A DNA stretch of 64,000 bases from REBR01 sp033721915 (lineage in GTDB: Bacteria > Pseudomonadota > Gammaproteobacteria > Pseudomonadales > Oleiphilaceae). Shown here one piece after another: positions 23,470-32,763 of the stretch; position 1 is the first letter of the stretch; each line of letters opens with the position of its first letter. The notes under the pieces are model-generated. The model had not been told where the DNA came from. It made no database searches and was given only the letters and a program-made list of their open reading frames with translations. Both the position numbers and the translations under genes were made by a program. The DNA is taken from the NCBI GenBank assembly GCA_033721915.1, contig JAWWAC010000006.1, forward strand, positions 1-64,000. The letters run 5' to 3'.

Positions 23470-24342
23470 GTGAAAGTACTGGTAATCTATGAGCCCGGCC
23501 TGCTCGGGCAACTGCTTATTGAGCGTCTGCGTCAGACCGCCATGGAGGTGGTGCCGCTGCTGCTCAGTCAGCCGGACAGCCTGAGCCGGGCCACCCTGGA
23601 GGAGTGTCTGGACGCTGGCACGGACATGTTGGTCAATCTGCTCACCCTGGACGACCCCCAGCTGGCGGAGCAGGAGCCAGCCATGGCACGCCATCGCCTG
23701 CTGGATCTGCCCTCTGAACTGGCCCGTGCGGCGGCGGCGCGGGACATGGCCATGCTGCAGCTGTCCAGTTGCTACGTGTTTGATGGCCGCAAACAGTCCG
23801 CCTACCTGGCCAGCAACCCCGGGCAGCCACTGGGGCTGATGGGGCAGCTTCTGTGGCAATGCGAGCAGCAGATGCGCTCGCTGCTGCCACGGCATATCCT
23901 GCTGCGCACCAGCTGGTCACTGCATCGCTTCTGCCGGCTGGTGCTTTCACAGCAGAATGCGGTGGAGCCGCTGAACCTGTCCAGCCGCCACCGTGGCCAG
24001 CCGGTGCCGGTGGCGGATCTGGCCCGGGTGATCGGTGCCATACTGCAGCAGATCGACTGCGGTGCCGAGGTGTGGGGGACCTACCAGTACGCGGGCCTGG
24101 AGGAGACCAGCCTCTATGAGCTGGGTCTGGCCATTACCCAGCAGATCGAGTCAGGCCCGGTGCCCCGCCTGGTGGACGAGGTGGCGGCCTGGATGGACCT
24201 GGAGCCGGCCAACGCCACACTCAACTGCAATAAACTGCGCAATACCTTCGGCATCAAGCCACGGTCCTGGCGGGAGGCACTGCCACAGGAGCTGGAGGCG
24301 CTCACTGGCTCTGTCCGTCAGACGGACCCGGTCACCTCCTGA
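23470..24342 (+). CDS. RmlD-like NAD(P)-binding protein, catalytic residues lost
   Basis: A 290-aa Rossmann-fold protein related to dTDP-4-dehydrorhamnose reductase (RmlD). The GTG at 23470 gives an N-terminus MKVLVIYEPGLLGQ with the GxxGQ nucleotide loop. SSCYVFDG at 99-106 corresponds to the STDYVFDG of RmlD. In the position of the YxxxK catalytic pair it has Met124 and Leu128 (PLGLMGQLLWQ), so reductase activity is unlikely. No rhamnose-synthesis genes are adjacent. Similar sugar-nucleotide-binding proteins occur as lone genes in Pseudomonas-like bacteria. The role is unknown. Confidence 0.7.
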   Translation: MKVLVIYEPGLLGQLLIERLRQTAMEVVPLLLSQPDSLSRATLEECLDAGTDMLVNLLTLDDPQLAEQEPAMARHRLLDLPSELARAAAARDMAMLQLSSCYVFDGRKQSAYLASNPGQPLGLMGQLLWQCEQQMRSLLPRHILLRTSWSLHRFCRLVLSQQNAVEPLNLSSRHRGQPVPVADLARVIGAILQQIDCGAEVWGTYQYAGLEETSLYELGLAITQQIESGPVPRLVDEVAAWMDLEPANATLNCNKLRNTFGIKPRSWREALPQELEALTGSVRQTDPVTS

Positions 24343-24387
24343 CTCTCTGCACCGGAGACCTGACCCCAGGGCTCAGGGCAGTGGGTG

Positions 24388-25602
24388 TCAATCCCGCCAC
24401 TGCTGCAGCACCAGACTGGCATTGGTGCCGCCAAATCCAAAGCTGTTGCTGAGCACCCGTTCAAGGGGCGTCTCCCTGGCGCTCTGGGGAAGGTCCAGGC
24501 CCTCACAGGCGTCGTCCGGTTTCACCAGGTTGCGGTTGCCGGCGATAAACCCCTGGCCCATCATCAGCAGGCAGTAAATCAGCTCATGCACCCCTGCCGC
24601 CCCCAGTGAATGGCCGGTCAGCCCCTTGGTGGAGGACACCACCGGCAGCCGGGTGCCGGCGAACACGGAGCGGATGGCCTCCAGCTCCACCGAGTCCCCC
24701 ACCGGAGTGCCGGTGGCATGGGCATTCACATAATCCACGGGCCCCTCCACCGAGGACAGGGCCTGCTGCATGCAGCGCCGGGCGCCATCACCGTTGGGGG
24801 CCACCATATCGGCCCCGTCGGAGGTGGCGCCATAGCCCACCACCTCGGCCAGAATGGGCGCACCGCGCTCAAGGGCATGGTCCAGTGACTCCAGCACCAC
24901 CATGCCGCCGCCGCCGGCAATGACAAAGCCGCTGCGGTCCTGGTCAAAGGGCCTTGAGGCCTGTTCGGGGGCCTCGTTGAAGCCTGTGGCCAGTGCGCCC
25001 ATGGCATCGAACAGCATGCTCAGCGTCCAGTGCTCCTCCTCGCCACCGCCGGCGAAGACAATGTCCTGTTTGCCCAGCTGGATCTGTTCACAGGCATGGC
25101 CGATGCAATGGCTGCTGGTGGCACAGGCGGAGACCAGCCCGTAGTTCAGCCCGTGTATGCCGAAACGGGTGGCCAGGGAGGCGGCCACGGCGCTGGTCAT
25201 GATCTTGGGCACCCGATAGGGCCCCAGGCGGCGCACACCGCGCTCGGACTGTACTCGCGTGGCCTCGGCCATATCGGCACAGGAGCTGGCGCCGGAGGCA
25301 GCCACCAGGCCGGTGCGGTGGCTCTGCAGCAGCGTCTCGTCAATGCCCGCCGCCTGTATGGCATCCTCCATGGACAGGGCGGCAAACAGGGCCGCGTCCC
25401 CCATAAAGCGCCTGTCCTTGCGAGGCACGCTGCTGCTGTCACAGGAGACGGCACCGGCCACCTGGCTGCGTAACCCCTGTTCGGCATAATCCTCCCGGAA
25501 GCTCAGCCCGCTGCGCCCCAGCCGCAGTGATTCGGTGACTTCCGCAAGGCTGTTGCCCAGGCAGGAACGGATCCCGGCGCCGGTAATGACAACCCGCTGC
25601 AT
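24388..25602 (-). CDS. fabB: Beta-ketoacyl-ACP synthase I (FabB type)
   Basis: A 404-aa condensing enzyme of type II fatty acid synthesis. The Cys-His-His triad is present: Cys160 in SACATSSHC, His295 in NAHATGTPVGD and His331 in TGHSLGAAG, with the conserved Lys326. The length, the GRSGLSF start and AGGGEEEHW resemble E. coli FabB rather than FabF, so it probably elongates unsaturated intermediates. The ATG at 25602 has GGGGAG eight bases upstream. The usual partner fabA is not adjacent. Confidence 0.88.
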   Translation of the reverse strand: MQRVVITGAGIRSCLGNSLAEVTESLRLGRSGLSFREDYAEQGLRSQVAGAVSCDSSSVPRKDRRFMGDAALFAALSMEDAIQAAGIDETLLQSHRTGLVAASGASSCADMAEATRVQSERGVRRLGPYRVPKIMTSAVAASLATRFGIHGLNYGLVSACATSSHCIGHACEQIQLGKQDIVFAGGGEEEHWTLSMLFDAMGALATGFNEAPEQASRPFDQDRSGFVIAGGGGMVVLESLDHALERGAPILAEVVGYGATSDGADMVAPNGDGARRCMQQALSSVEGPVDYVNAHATGTPVGDSVELEAIRSVFAGTRLPVVSSTKGLTGHSLGAAGVHELIYCLLMMGQGFIAGNRNLVKPDDACEGLDLPQSARETPLERVLSNSFGFGGTNASLVLQQWRD

Positions 25603-25888
25603 CGCTGTTCTCCCCATGAATGACTGACTGAAGACTGCGTGTACCCGGTCAGACTAAACCCGCCGGCGCCGTTTATCGACCCCCGCCGTCCCTCAGGGGA
25701 GGATCAGGGTCCGGCCTCAGGCCTGAAGTGCCAAAGAGGCGCTTTGTTTTTGCTCTGTTTTATAGCATGCTGGCCCGTTATAACCAGCCGTTTGACTGTG
25801 ATCATCACCCTCGTAGGGCGCCACCCCGGATAGAGGGTGGCCGTGAGCGCAGACAGATCCTGAGAGACGCCAACACAGAGAGACTGCC

Positions 25889-27376
25889 ATGAAAACCGTC
25901 GAGTATCTGGCCCTGGATGCCACCGCACTGAACCAGGCCATTGAAAAGAAGGAACTCAGTCAGAAGGAAGTACTGGAGGCGGCCATTGCCCGTGCGGATC
26001 AGGTCAACCCGGTCATCAACGCCATCTGCACACCACTGTATCAGCAGGCCAGGGAGACACCGGAGCCTGGCAGCGGCCCGTTCAGGGGCGTGCCCTTTCT
26101 GCTCAAGGATCTGCACCAGGAACAGTCGGATGCCCCCTGCAGCTATGGCAGCCGGGCGCTGCGGCACTACCAGCCGCCCCGGGACAGCGAATTCACCCGC
26201 CGCTGCCGTCAGGCCGGGCTGCGCATCATGGGGCGCACGGCCACCCCGGAGTTGGGGCTCAAAGCCATCACCGAATCCCGTCTCTGGGGCCCCAGCTACA
26301 ACCCCTGGAACCGTGGCCGCACCCCGGGGGGCTCCAGCGGCGGCTCCGGTGCCGCGGTGGCCGCCGGTATTGTACCCATGGCCGGGGCCAATGACGGCGG
26401 CGGCTCCATCCGCATTCCCGCCGCCTACAACGGGCTCTTCGGGCTCAAGCCTTCCCGCGGACGCATCTCCAGCGCCCCCTACCACGGTGAAATCTGGGGC
26501 GGCGCCAATGCCGACCTGGTAGTGAGCCGTTCGGTACGCGACAGTGCCACCTTTCTCGACCAGATCGCTGGCCATACCCCCGGCGACCCGTTCCGTATCA
26601 CGGCACCACAGGGGCGTTACGCGGATGCCGTGTCACGCCCGCCCGAGTCACTGCGCATCGGCTTTTTCACCGACAGCCCCTATGGCACCGAGGTGTCACC
26701 GGATTGCGTGGCCGCGGTGGAAGAGTCCGCCCGCCTGCTGGAGGACCTGGGCCATGAGGTGGTTCCGGCCAGGCCCGTCTATGACGGCCAGGCACTGGCC
26801 CGTTCCTACCTGATGATGTACTTCGGCGAGGTCTCTGCCGCCGTGGCGGATGCGGTGGAGAACCAGGGGGCCAGTGCGGCGGATTTCGAGCTGGAAACCC
26901 GCTTTCTGGCCATGCTCGGACGCAGCCTGTCCGCCAGGGAGTTTGTCCGTGACCAGCACCGCTGGAATGACTATGCCCGTGGCCTTGGGGCCTTCTTCGG
27001 TGATTACGACCTGTACCTGTGTCCCACCACGGGCCAGCCACCGGCCCGGATCGGCGAACTGGAGACACCGGCCCACCTGAGGTTTCTCTCGCGCATGATG
27101 ATGGGGCTCAAAGCCGGCAAGCTGGCCCTCAAGAGCGGCGTGATAGATGACCTGGCCATGGAGAGCCTGAGCCGCACCCCCTTCACACAACTGGCCAACC
27201 TCACCGGCACACCCGCCATGTCCATGCCACTGCACTGGAATCCGGAAGGGCTGCCGGTGGGGGTGCACTTCGGTGCCCCCCACGGACAGGAAGACCGGCT
27301 GCTGCAACTGGCCGGGCAACTGGAGCAGGCGCGGCCCTGGTGGCACCGTTACGGGCCAATGCAGAGCGCACTGTAA
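25889..27376 (+). CDS. Amidase signature family hydrolase
   Basis: A 495-aa amidase-signature enzyme with a Ser-cisSer-Lys triad: Lys73 in FLLKDLHQ, the Ser pair 149-150 in GGSSGGSGAA and the nucleophile Ser173 in DGGGSIRIPA. The positions and the ANDGGGSIRIPA segment resemble 6-aminohexanoate cyclic-dimer hydrolase (NylA) and related amidases. The true substrate cannot be read from sequence. No signal peptide is present, so it is cytoplasmic. AGAGAGACTGCC precedes the ATG. It stands alone between fabB and chrA. Confidence 0.85.
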   Translation: MKTVEYLALDATALNQAIEKKELSQKEVLEAAIARADQVNPVINAICTPLYQQARETPEPGSGPFRGVPFLLKDLHQEQSDAPCSYGSRALRHYQPPRDSEFTRRCRQAGLRIMGRTATPELGLKAITESRLWGPSYNPWNRGRTPGGSSGGSGAAVAAGIVPMAGANDGGGSIRIPAAYNGLFGLKPSRGRISSAPYHGEIWGGANADLVVSRSVRDSATFLDQIAGHTPGDPFRITAPQGRYADAVSRPPESLRIGFFTDSPYGTEVSPDCVAAVEESARLLEDLGHEVVPARPVYDGQALARSYLMMYFGEVSAAVADAVENQGASAADFELETRFLAMLGRSLSAREFVRDQHRWNDYARGLGAFFGDYDLYLCPTTGQPPARIGELETPAHLRFLSRMMMGLKAGKLALKSGVIDDLAMESLSRTPFTQLANLTGTPAMSMPLHWNPEGLPVGVHFGAPHGQEDRLLQLAGQLEQARPWWHRYGPMQSAL

Positions 27377-27445
27377 AGGGAGGAGCGCCCTTCAAGGGGA
27401 CTCTGGAAAGGGCAGGGCAACCGGGTCCTGCCCGGCCCTGAGCCA

Positions 27446-28645
27446 TCAGAGGCTGATGACAACCCCGCCGCAGGCCAGAACCAGCACCACCGCCCAGGCG
27501 GGCAGCTTCCAGACACTCAGCAGAAGAAAACCCAGCAGGGCCAGAGCAAACTCCTGGCGTCCCATAATGGCGCTGGTCCAGACCGGCTGGTAGAGGGCGG
27601 CGCCCAGGATGCCCACAACGGCCGCATTGGCACCCCGCATCAGCGCCCGGGCACTGTCCCACTGGCGGAATCGGTTCCAGTGGGGCAGCACCGCTACCAG
27701 CAGCAGCATCCCCGGCAGGAAAATCATCACCAGCGCCAGTGCGGCACCGAACAGGCTGCCACCCAGTGGCCCCATCACGGCACCCAGATAGGCGGCAAAG
27801 GTGAACAGCGGCCCAGGCACCGCCTGTGCGGCGCCATAGCCGGCCAGGAAATCCTCCGCTGCGACCCAGCCGGACTGCACCACCCCGGCTTCCAGCAGCG
27901 GCAACACCACATGGCCACCGCCGAACACCAGTGCGCCTGCGCGATAGAAGGCGTCCATCACCGCCACTGTGGCGGAGGGGCTGGCCCAGGCCAGCAGTGG
28001 CAGCCCCAACAGCAGGGCCACAAAGGCGATCCCTGCCAGGTGGCCGGCCCTGGGCGAGACGGGCAGTGAGATGTCGTGAGTGTCGTTACCGGCCCGGGTC
28101 CGGCACAGAGCCATGCCCGCCAGTGCGCCGATCACAATGGCGGCCACCTGCCCCGTGGGGCCGCTGACCAGCACCACGGTAAACACCGCGGCCAGGGCAA
28201 TGCCGGCGCGCTGCCGGTCAGGGCAGAGGCTGCGGGCCATTCCCCAGACCGCGTGGGCGACTATGGCCACGGCGGTCACCTTCAGTCCATGGATCAGTCC
28301 CTGGCTGACGGGACCCTCCAGTGCGGCCGCGCTCAGGGCGAACAGTACCAGAAGAATGGCCGAGGGCAGGGTGAAGGCCGTCCAGGCCGCCGCCGCCCCC
28401 CAGGGGCCGCCGCGCATCAGCCCCAGTGTGAAGCCCACCTGGCTGCTGGCCGGGCCCGGCAGAAACTGGCACAGGGCAACCAGATCCCCATAGGCCTGCT
28501 CACTGAGCCAGCGACGGCGCTCCACAAATTCGGCGCGAAAGTAGCCCAGATGGGCGATGGGCCCGCCGAAGGAGGTCAGCCCCAGCAGCAGAAACGCCTG
28601 AAAGACCTCTCTGACGCGCCCTGGCGGGCGTGGTGTCTGGCTCAT
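27446..28645 (-). CDS. chrA: Chromate transporter, two-domain ChrA
   Basis: A 399-aa membrane protein of the CHR superfamily that exports chromate. Two homologous halves are visible, each with a family motif: FGGPIAHLGYFR and LCQFLPGPASSQ in the first, FGGGHVVLPLLE and GYGAAQAVPGPLFT in the second. About ten to twelve hydrophobic segments are present. The gene converges on the amidase, with 69 bp between stops, and has its own upstream region. No chrB regulator is adjacent. Confidence 0.92.
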   Translation of the reverse strand: MSQTPRPPGRVREVFQAFLLLGLTSFGGPIAHLGYFRAEFVERRRWLSEQAYGDLVALCQFLPGPASSQVGFTLGLMRGGPWGAAAAWTAFTLPSAILLVLFALSAAALEGPVSQGLIHGLKVTAVAIVAHAVWGMARSLCPDRQRAGIALAAVFTVVLVSGPTGQVAAIVIGALAGMALCRTRAGNDTHDISLPVSPRAGHLAGIAFVALLLGLPLLAWASPSATVAVMDAFYRAGALVFGGGHVVLPLLEAGVVQSGWVAAEDFLAGYGAAQAVPGPLFTFAAYLGAVMGPLGGSLFGAALALVMIFLPGMLLLVAVLPHWNRFRQWDSARALMRGANAAVVGILGAALYQPVWTSAIMGRQEFALALLGFLLLSVWKLPAWAVVLVLACGGVVISL

Positions 28646-28821
28646 TGGCCGTTCTCCCTGTGGTGTGACTGTGGGGTGGTGGCGGTGTCGCGGCCTGAAG
28701 CCGGTGGCGTGGCAGAACCCGTAATGGGAGCCCGTTTTCTACCATCGCCGGTCTCTCCGTTCAAGGCGAGGTGCTTTGATTTGGTGAAAACCCGGCGCCG
28801 TCAACACCAGAGGTCCAACGC

Positions 28822-28847
28822 AAAAAGCCCCTCGCAAGGGGCTTTTT
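28822..28847 (-). terminator. Bidirectional-looking Rho-independent terminator after alkB
   Basis: AAAAAGCCCCT (28822-28832) pairs perfectly with AGGGGCTTTTT (28837-28847) around a 4-base loop. On the minus strand a T-run follows the GC stem, 24 bp past the alkB stop. The flanking A and T runs would let it also stop plus-strand transcripts, but no plus-strand gene ends here. Confidence 0.85.
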
Positions 28848-28870
28848 ATCCACCGGGATTTCCGGCCGGT

Positions 28871-30022
28871 TCAGGCCGAGGCGGTCTTGTCCTGCCGGGG
28901 CTGCTCCCGCAGCAGCTGGTCCAGTTCGCCTTCGTAGTAGGCCTCAACGCGGGGGTTCATGACCCGTTTCCACAGTGGCGGCACCAGTGCCAGTACAAAC
29001 ATGGAGGCATAGCCACCGGGCAGCTGCGGGCTCTCGTCGTAGTGGCGCAGTACCTGGTAGCGACGGCGCGGGTAGGCGTGGTGGTCGGAGTGGCGCTGCA
29101 GGTGGAACAGAAAGAGGTTGGTCAGCAGGTAGTTGCTGTTCCAGCTGTGGGCCGGTGTCACCCGCTCGAAGCGGCCATTGGACTGGACCCGGCGATGCAG
29201 ACCGTAATGCTCGATGTAGTTGATCACCTCCAGCGTCAGTCCCGCCACCAGGCTTTGCACCAGGAAGAACACCAGACCCGGTCCGCCAAAGGCCAGGAAA
29301 AAGCCCGCCGCCACCAGGGCTGAAATGCTGTACCACCAGATCAGCTCGTTGCTCAGGCTCAGTGATGACTTGCCCTTGCGGCGCAGCTTCTGTGCCTCCA
29401 GGCGCCAGGCGTTGATGAAATTGCGGGCCAGCGCCCTGGGCAGGAAGTGGTAGACCCCCTGGTTGTAGCGGGAAGAGCTGGCGTCCTCGGGGGTGGAGAC
29501 ATGCACATGGTGGCCACGGATATGCTCCACCTTGAAGCCCGCGTAAGTCACCAGTGACAGAAAGAGCCCGCCGGCCCAGGTTTCCAGCCGGGTGTCCTTG
29601 TGGATCAGCTCATGGCCGATATTGATGGCCATGATGCCGCCGATCACGCCCACGGACACCAGCCATCCCACCTGGGAGAGGAGACTCAGCTCCACCGTGG
29701 CAAACACCCAGCCGGAGTAAACCAGCACGGCGGTGTACAGGGGCAGGCAGATCAGTGTCAGTGCCCGGTAGTACCATTCACGGGTCATGGCGGGCACCTG
29801 CTCTTCCTCGTCCGGGTTGGCCGGGTCCTTGCCCACGGCGTAGTCCGCCAGTGGCAGCAGGACAAAGGTAAACAGCAGCGTGAACCAGGCCCAGAAGGCC
29901 GGACTGTCGCCATTGGCCAGCATCCAGGCGCTGCCGGCGCCGATGGCCGGAACCAGCAGAACCAGCAGGTAGCCATAACGCTTCATGCGGATCATCAGGT
30001 CGGATTGCAGACGTGCAAGCAT
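28871..30022 (-). CDS. alkB: Alkane 1-monooxygenase AlkB
   Basis: A 383-aa integral-membrane non-haem di-iron hydroxylase that oxidises the terminal carbon of n-alkanes with electrons from rubredoxin. The histidine boxes are intact: HELIH at 137-141, EHIRGHH at 166-172, HSDHH at 311-315, plus the NYIEHYGL motif (268-275) characteristic of alkane hydroxylases. About six hydrophobic segments are present. No rubredoxin gene is adjacent. It is divergent from a GntR-family gene, the arrangement known for alkB2 of Alcanivorax borkumensis, and both share a 141-bp control region with a palindromic operator. Confidence 0.95.
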   Translation of the reverse strand: MLARLQSDLMIRMKRYGYLLVLLVPAIGAGSAWMLANGDSPAFWAWFTLLFTFVLLPLADYAVGKDPANPDEEEQVPAMTREWYYRALTLICLPLYTAVLVYSGWVFATVELSLLSQVGWLVSVGVIGGIMAINIGHELIHKDTRLETWAGGLFLSLVTYAGFKVEHIRGHHVHVSTPEDASSSRYNQGVYHFLPRALARNFINAWRLEAQKLRRKGKSSLSLSNELIWWYSISALVAAGFFLAFGGPGLVFFLVQSLVAGLTLEVINYIEHYGLHRRVQSNGRFERVTPAHSWNSNYLLTNLFLFHLQRHSDHHAYPRRRYQVLRHYDESPQLPGGYASMFVLALVPPLWKRVMNPRVEAYYEGELDQLLREQPRQDKTASA

Positions 30023-30080
30023 GGTAAGCCTCGGTGATGGATTGTTGTGTTCATTAACTTCACCTTAATCCAGATATTCT

Positions 30081-30099
30081 TGAATTGTCAAACAATTCA
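30081..30099. promoter_or_regulatory. GntR/FadR-subfamily operator between alkB and gntR
   Basis: A perfect inverted repeat TGAATTG-TCAAA-CAATTCA. Its core TTGTCAAACAA (30085-30095) matches the FadR-subfamily operator consensus TNGTNNNACNA exactly. On the alkB strand the same bases contain TTGACA (30091-30086), so the regulator would cover a potential alkB -35 box. A TATACT at 30126-30131 may be a -10 for the regulator gene. Binding by the adjacent GntR protein is inferred. Confidence 0.7.
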
Positions 30100-30163
30100 T
30101 GGAGGGTTGCTGGGCGTATTGGCGTTATACTGTGGACTTGTCCAACAAGGAGGCCCTGACATC

Positions 30164-30829
30164 ATGTCGCTGCAGCACAGTCTCAGTCTGGGTGAGCGCA
30201 TTGCCGATCACCTGGCCCAGGAAATCATCATGGGACGCATGGCGCCCCGTGAGCGTCTGCGTGAGGCGGAGCTGGCCAGCCGGCTGGATGTGAGCACCAA
30301 TTCACTGCGTGAAGCCTTCCGCCTGCTCCAGGGCCGGCACCTGGTGGAAATCCAGCCACGGCGTGGCGCCCGGGTCTGTGATGTGACGGAATCCCATGTG
30401 CGGGATCTGTACGATTTCCTGTTTCTGCTGCTGGCCCGTCTGGCCGGACGGGTGGCGGAGCGCTGGCAACCGGGGCAGCTGGCCACCATTGAGTCCCTCT
30501 CAGAGAGAATGGAACAGCACGGCGCCAGGGGGGATGTGGTGGCGGTGCACGACCTGGCCTTCCAGCTGCTGCGGGCGGGCCTGGCCTTTACCCGCAACCG
30601 ATACCTGATTGACGCCATTGAGGACCTGATGCCCCTGCTGCAGCGCTACTCCTACATGGCACTGCAGGAAGAGACCACGGAGCTGGCGGTGACACTGGAA
30701 TGCATGAAGCATCTGGTGCACAGCATCCACCAGAGAGACGCCGCCGCCGCTGCCCGTTACCTGCGGGAATACGGCGACAGCCAGTGCCAGGTGGTCCTCA
30801 GGGCCGTAGCCAAGCGGTCGGCGGCCTGA
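30164..30829 (+). CDS. GntR-family (FCD) transcriptional regulator
   Basis: A 221-aa regulator. A winged helix-turn-helix spans residues 5-72 (LREAELASRLDVSTNSLREA). An all-helical FCD ligand-binding domain follows, which in this family often binds an organic acid or acyl group through metal-coordinating Asp/His. AAGGAGG ten bases upstream sets the ATG at 30164. It is divergent from alkB, and the intergenic palindrome fits FadR-subfamily sites. A role as local repressor or activator of alkB is likely but unproven. Confidence 0.88.
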   Translation: MSLQHSLSLGERIADHLAQEIIMGRMAPRERLREAELASRLDVSTNSLREAFRLLQGRHLVEIQPRRGARVCDVTESHVRDLYDFLFLLLARLAGRVAERWQPGQLATIESLSERMEQHGARGDVVAVHDLAFQLLRAGLAFTRNRYLIDAIEDLMPLLQRYSYMALQEETTELAVTLECMKHLVHSIHQRDAAAAARYLREYGDSQCQVVLRAVAKRSAA

Positions 30830-30845
30830 GAGGAGAGACGGGACA

Positions 30846-32174
30846 CTAGGGGGTAAAGTAGGACTGGTTGCCCTGGGCGTCCATGGTCCGGGTGATGCGG
30901 CTCAATGCCTCCAGGTAGGCGGCGCTGCGGATGGAGACGGACTGCTCCCGGGCACGGTCCAGGCAGGCATTGGCCGCTTCTGCCAGGCGGGCATCCAGCC
31001 GCTCGTTGACGGTCGACTCCGGCCAGTATTCGCCGCAGCGGTTCTGCACCCACTCCAGGTGACTCACGATCACACCGCCGGCATTGGCCAGCACATCCGG
31101 CAGTACCGGCACGCCCTTTTTCTCCAGTACCGCATCCGCCTCCGGACTGACCGGGCCATTGGCAATCTCCAGAATGGCACCGGCCCGGACCCGCTCCACA
31201 TTACTGTCGGTCACGGCGTTTTCCAGGGCCGACAACACCAGCACGTCCACATCCAGCCCCAGAAGATCTTCCTGGCTCAGGGTGTCGACGGCCTTCTCAT
31301 CGCACACGGACTGGTCGCAGTAGATATACCCGTGCAGCTCCCGGTTCTGCTGTTTGTGGGTCCAGATGGCATCCGGGTCCAGCCCCCGGGGCTCGTGAAT
31401 GGCGCCTTTGGAGTCGGACAGAGCCACAATGCGGTAACCCGCCTCATGGGCCAGACGGGCGAAGTGGTAACCGGCATTGCCAAAGCCCTGTACGGCAATG
31501 GTCATATCACTCGGCTGGCGTTTCTCACGGCGCACCCAGTTGTCCAGCACCTGCAGTGCGCCCCGGCCCGTGGCCGCCACCCGCCCGGCGGAGCCGCCCA
31601 TGCCCAGTGGCTTGCCGGTGATTACCGCCGGCTCCTTGCGGCGAACGATCTGGGCGAACTCGTCCGCCATCCAGCCCATGACCACGTCGTTGGTGTTCAC
31701 ATCCGGTGCCGGAATATCCCGGTCCGGGCCGATGATGTCCTGCACCGCCCGGATATAGCCCCGTGACAGCCGTTCCAGCTCCATCCGGGAGAGGCTCTTG
31801 GGGTCGACGCACACCCCCCCCTTGCCGCCACCGAAGGGCAGGTCCACCAGGGCACATTTGATGGTCATCCAGTAGCTCAGCTGGGTCACCTCCTTCTGGG
31901 TCACATCCGGGTGAAAACGGATGCCCCCCTTGGCCGGACCCCGGGTGTCATCGTACTGCACCCGCCAGCCCTGGAAGGTGCGCAGTGCGCCATTGTCCAT
32001 GCGCACCGGAATACTGACCTCCAGGCACAGCTTGGGGTGTTGCAGGCGCTGTCGCGCATCGTCTGAGAGTTCCAGCAGATCGTACAGTGAGTCCAGGTTC
32101 ATGGTGGTACCCCGAGTCAATAACAGTGAAAAGGCCTTGACGGCATGCTGAATCAGGCCGGCGTGGGAGGCCAT
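30846..32174 (-). CDS. gdhA: Glu/Leu/Phe/Val dehydrogenase (glutamate dehydrogenase type)
   Basis: A 442-aa amino-acid dehydrogenase linking glutamate and 2-oxoglutarate. The glutamate-binding lysine motif LPFGGGKGGV is typical of GDH, as are the segment GPAKGGIRFHP, the catalytic Asp of IPAPDVNT and the dinucleotide loop VQGFGNAG. The ATG at 32174 has a good AAGGGAG. A second ATG at 32102 (MNLDSLYDLL) would give 418 aa, closer to the usual length, so the start is uncertain. It converges with the GntR gene and lies downstream of ectC. Confidence 0.88.
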   Translation of the reverse strand: MASHAGLIQHAVKAFSLLLTRGTTMNLDSLYDLLELSDDARQRLQHPKLCLEVSIPVRMDNGALRTFQGWRVQYDDTRGPAKGGIRFHPDVTQKEVTQLSYWMTIKCALVDLPFGGGKGGVCVDPKSLSRMELERLSRGYIRAVQDIIGPDRDIPAPDVNTNDVVMGWMADEFAQIVRRKEPAVITGKPLGMGGSAGRVAATGRGALQVLDNWVRREKRQPSDMTIAVQGFGNAGYHFARLAHEAGYRIVALSDSKGAIHEPRGLDPDAIWTHKQQNRELHGYIYCDQSVCDEKAVDTLSQEDLLGLDVDVLVLSALENAVTDSNVERVRAGAILEIANGPVSPEADAVLEKKGVPVLPDVLANAGGVIVSHLEWVQNRCGEYWPESTVNERLDARLAEAANACLDRAREQSVSIRSAAYLEALSRITRTMDAQGNQSYFTP

Positions 32175-32321
32175 AGCCGCTCCCTTGAAAGAGACGCCCC
32201 GGGAGGTTGAGAGTTACAGGCAGTGGTAACCGTCGAGGTTGTCCCGCAGGTGACGGGACACTGTGGGGCGGACTGGGCCGCAGCCCGCAGCGGGCAGGGC
32301 ACAGCCGTCCGGAGAGCGGTG

Positions 32322-32717
32322 TCAGTCGTCGTCTTCCACCAGGTTGTAGGCGCCGTCCGCATCGTGGGTTTCACGTCCGGTCACCGGTGGGTTGAAGGCA
32401 CACACCAGTCGCATGTCCTCGGTGCCGCCACGGAGAATGTGCCGGTCGTGGTTGTTCAGGGCATAGATGACGCCGTCGTCGATCTGGTGCACTTCGCCCG
32501 TGGCCAGATCTTCAATGGTGCCGTTGCCGGCGACACAATAGACCGCTTCCAGGTGGTTCTTGTACCACAGGTGAAGCTCGGCGCCGGCGGGGATGATGGT
32601 CTCGTGAAAGGAAAAGCCCATGCCGTCCTTTTTCAGTAGCAGGCGGCGGCTCTTCCAGCCGGGGCCTTCCACGTCGCGGTCGGTACCGATAATATCTTTC
32701 AGGCTGCGTACAATCAT
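32322..32717 (-). CDS. ectC: L-ectoine synthase, orphan EctC
   Basis: A 131-aa cupin-fold enzyme that cyclises N-gamma-acetyl-L-2,4-diaminobutyrate to the compatible solute ectoine. Residues known for substrate and iron binding in characterised EctC are at the same positions here: Trp21, Thr40, Tyr52, His55, Glu57, Tyr85 and His93. The enzyme therefore looks functional. The partner genes ectA and ectB are absent from both sides. Orphan ectC genes are known in bacteria that do not make the precursor but can convert imported intermediates. GGAGCACTGACT precedes the ATG. Confidence 0.93.
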   Translation of the reverse strand: MIVRSLKDIIGTDRDVEGPGWKSRRLLLKKDGMGFSFHETIIPAGAELHLWYKNHLEAVYCVAGNGTIEDLATGEVHQIDDGVIYALNNHDRHILRGGTEDMRLVCAFNPPVTGRETHDADGAYNLVEDDD

Positions 32718-32763
32718 AGTCAGTGCTCCATGTTGGCCAGTAAAACGGGTAATGGTGTTTACC

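Noticed and set aside
28076..29323. A 415-codon plus-strand frame across chrA and alkB
   Set aside because: It runs through two clear minus-strand genes and a terminator; its composition (Gly/Gln/His/Arg rich) is that of an antisense shadow.
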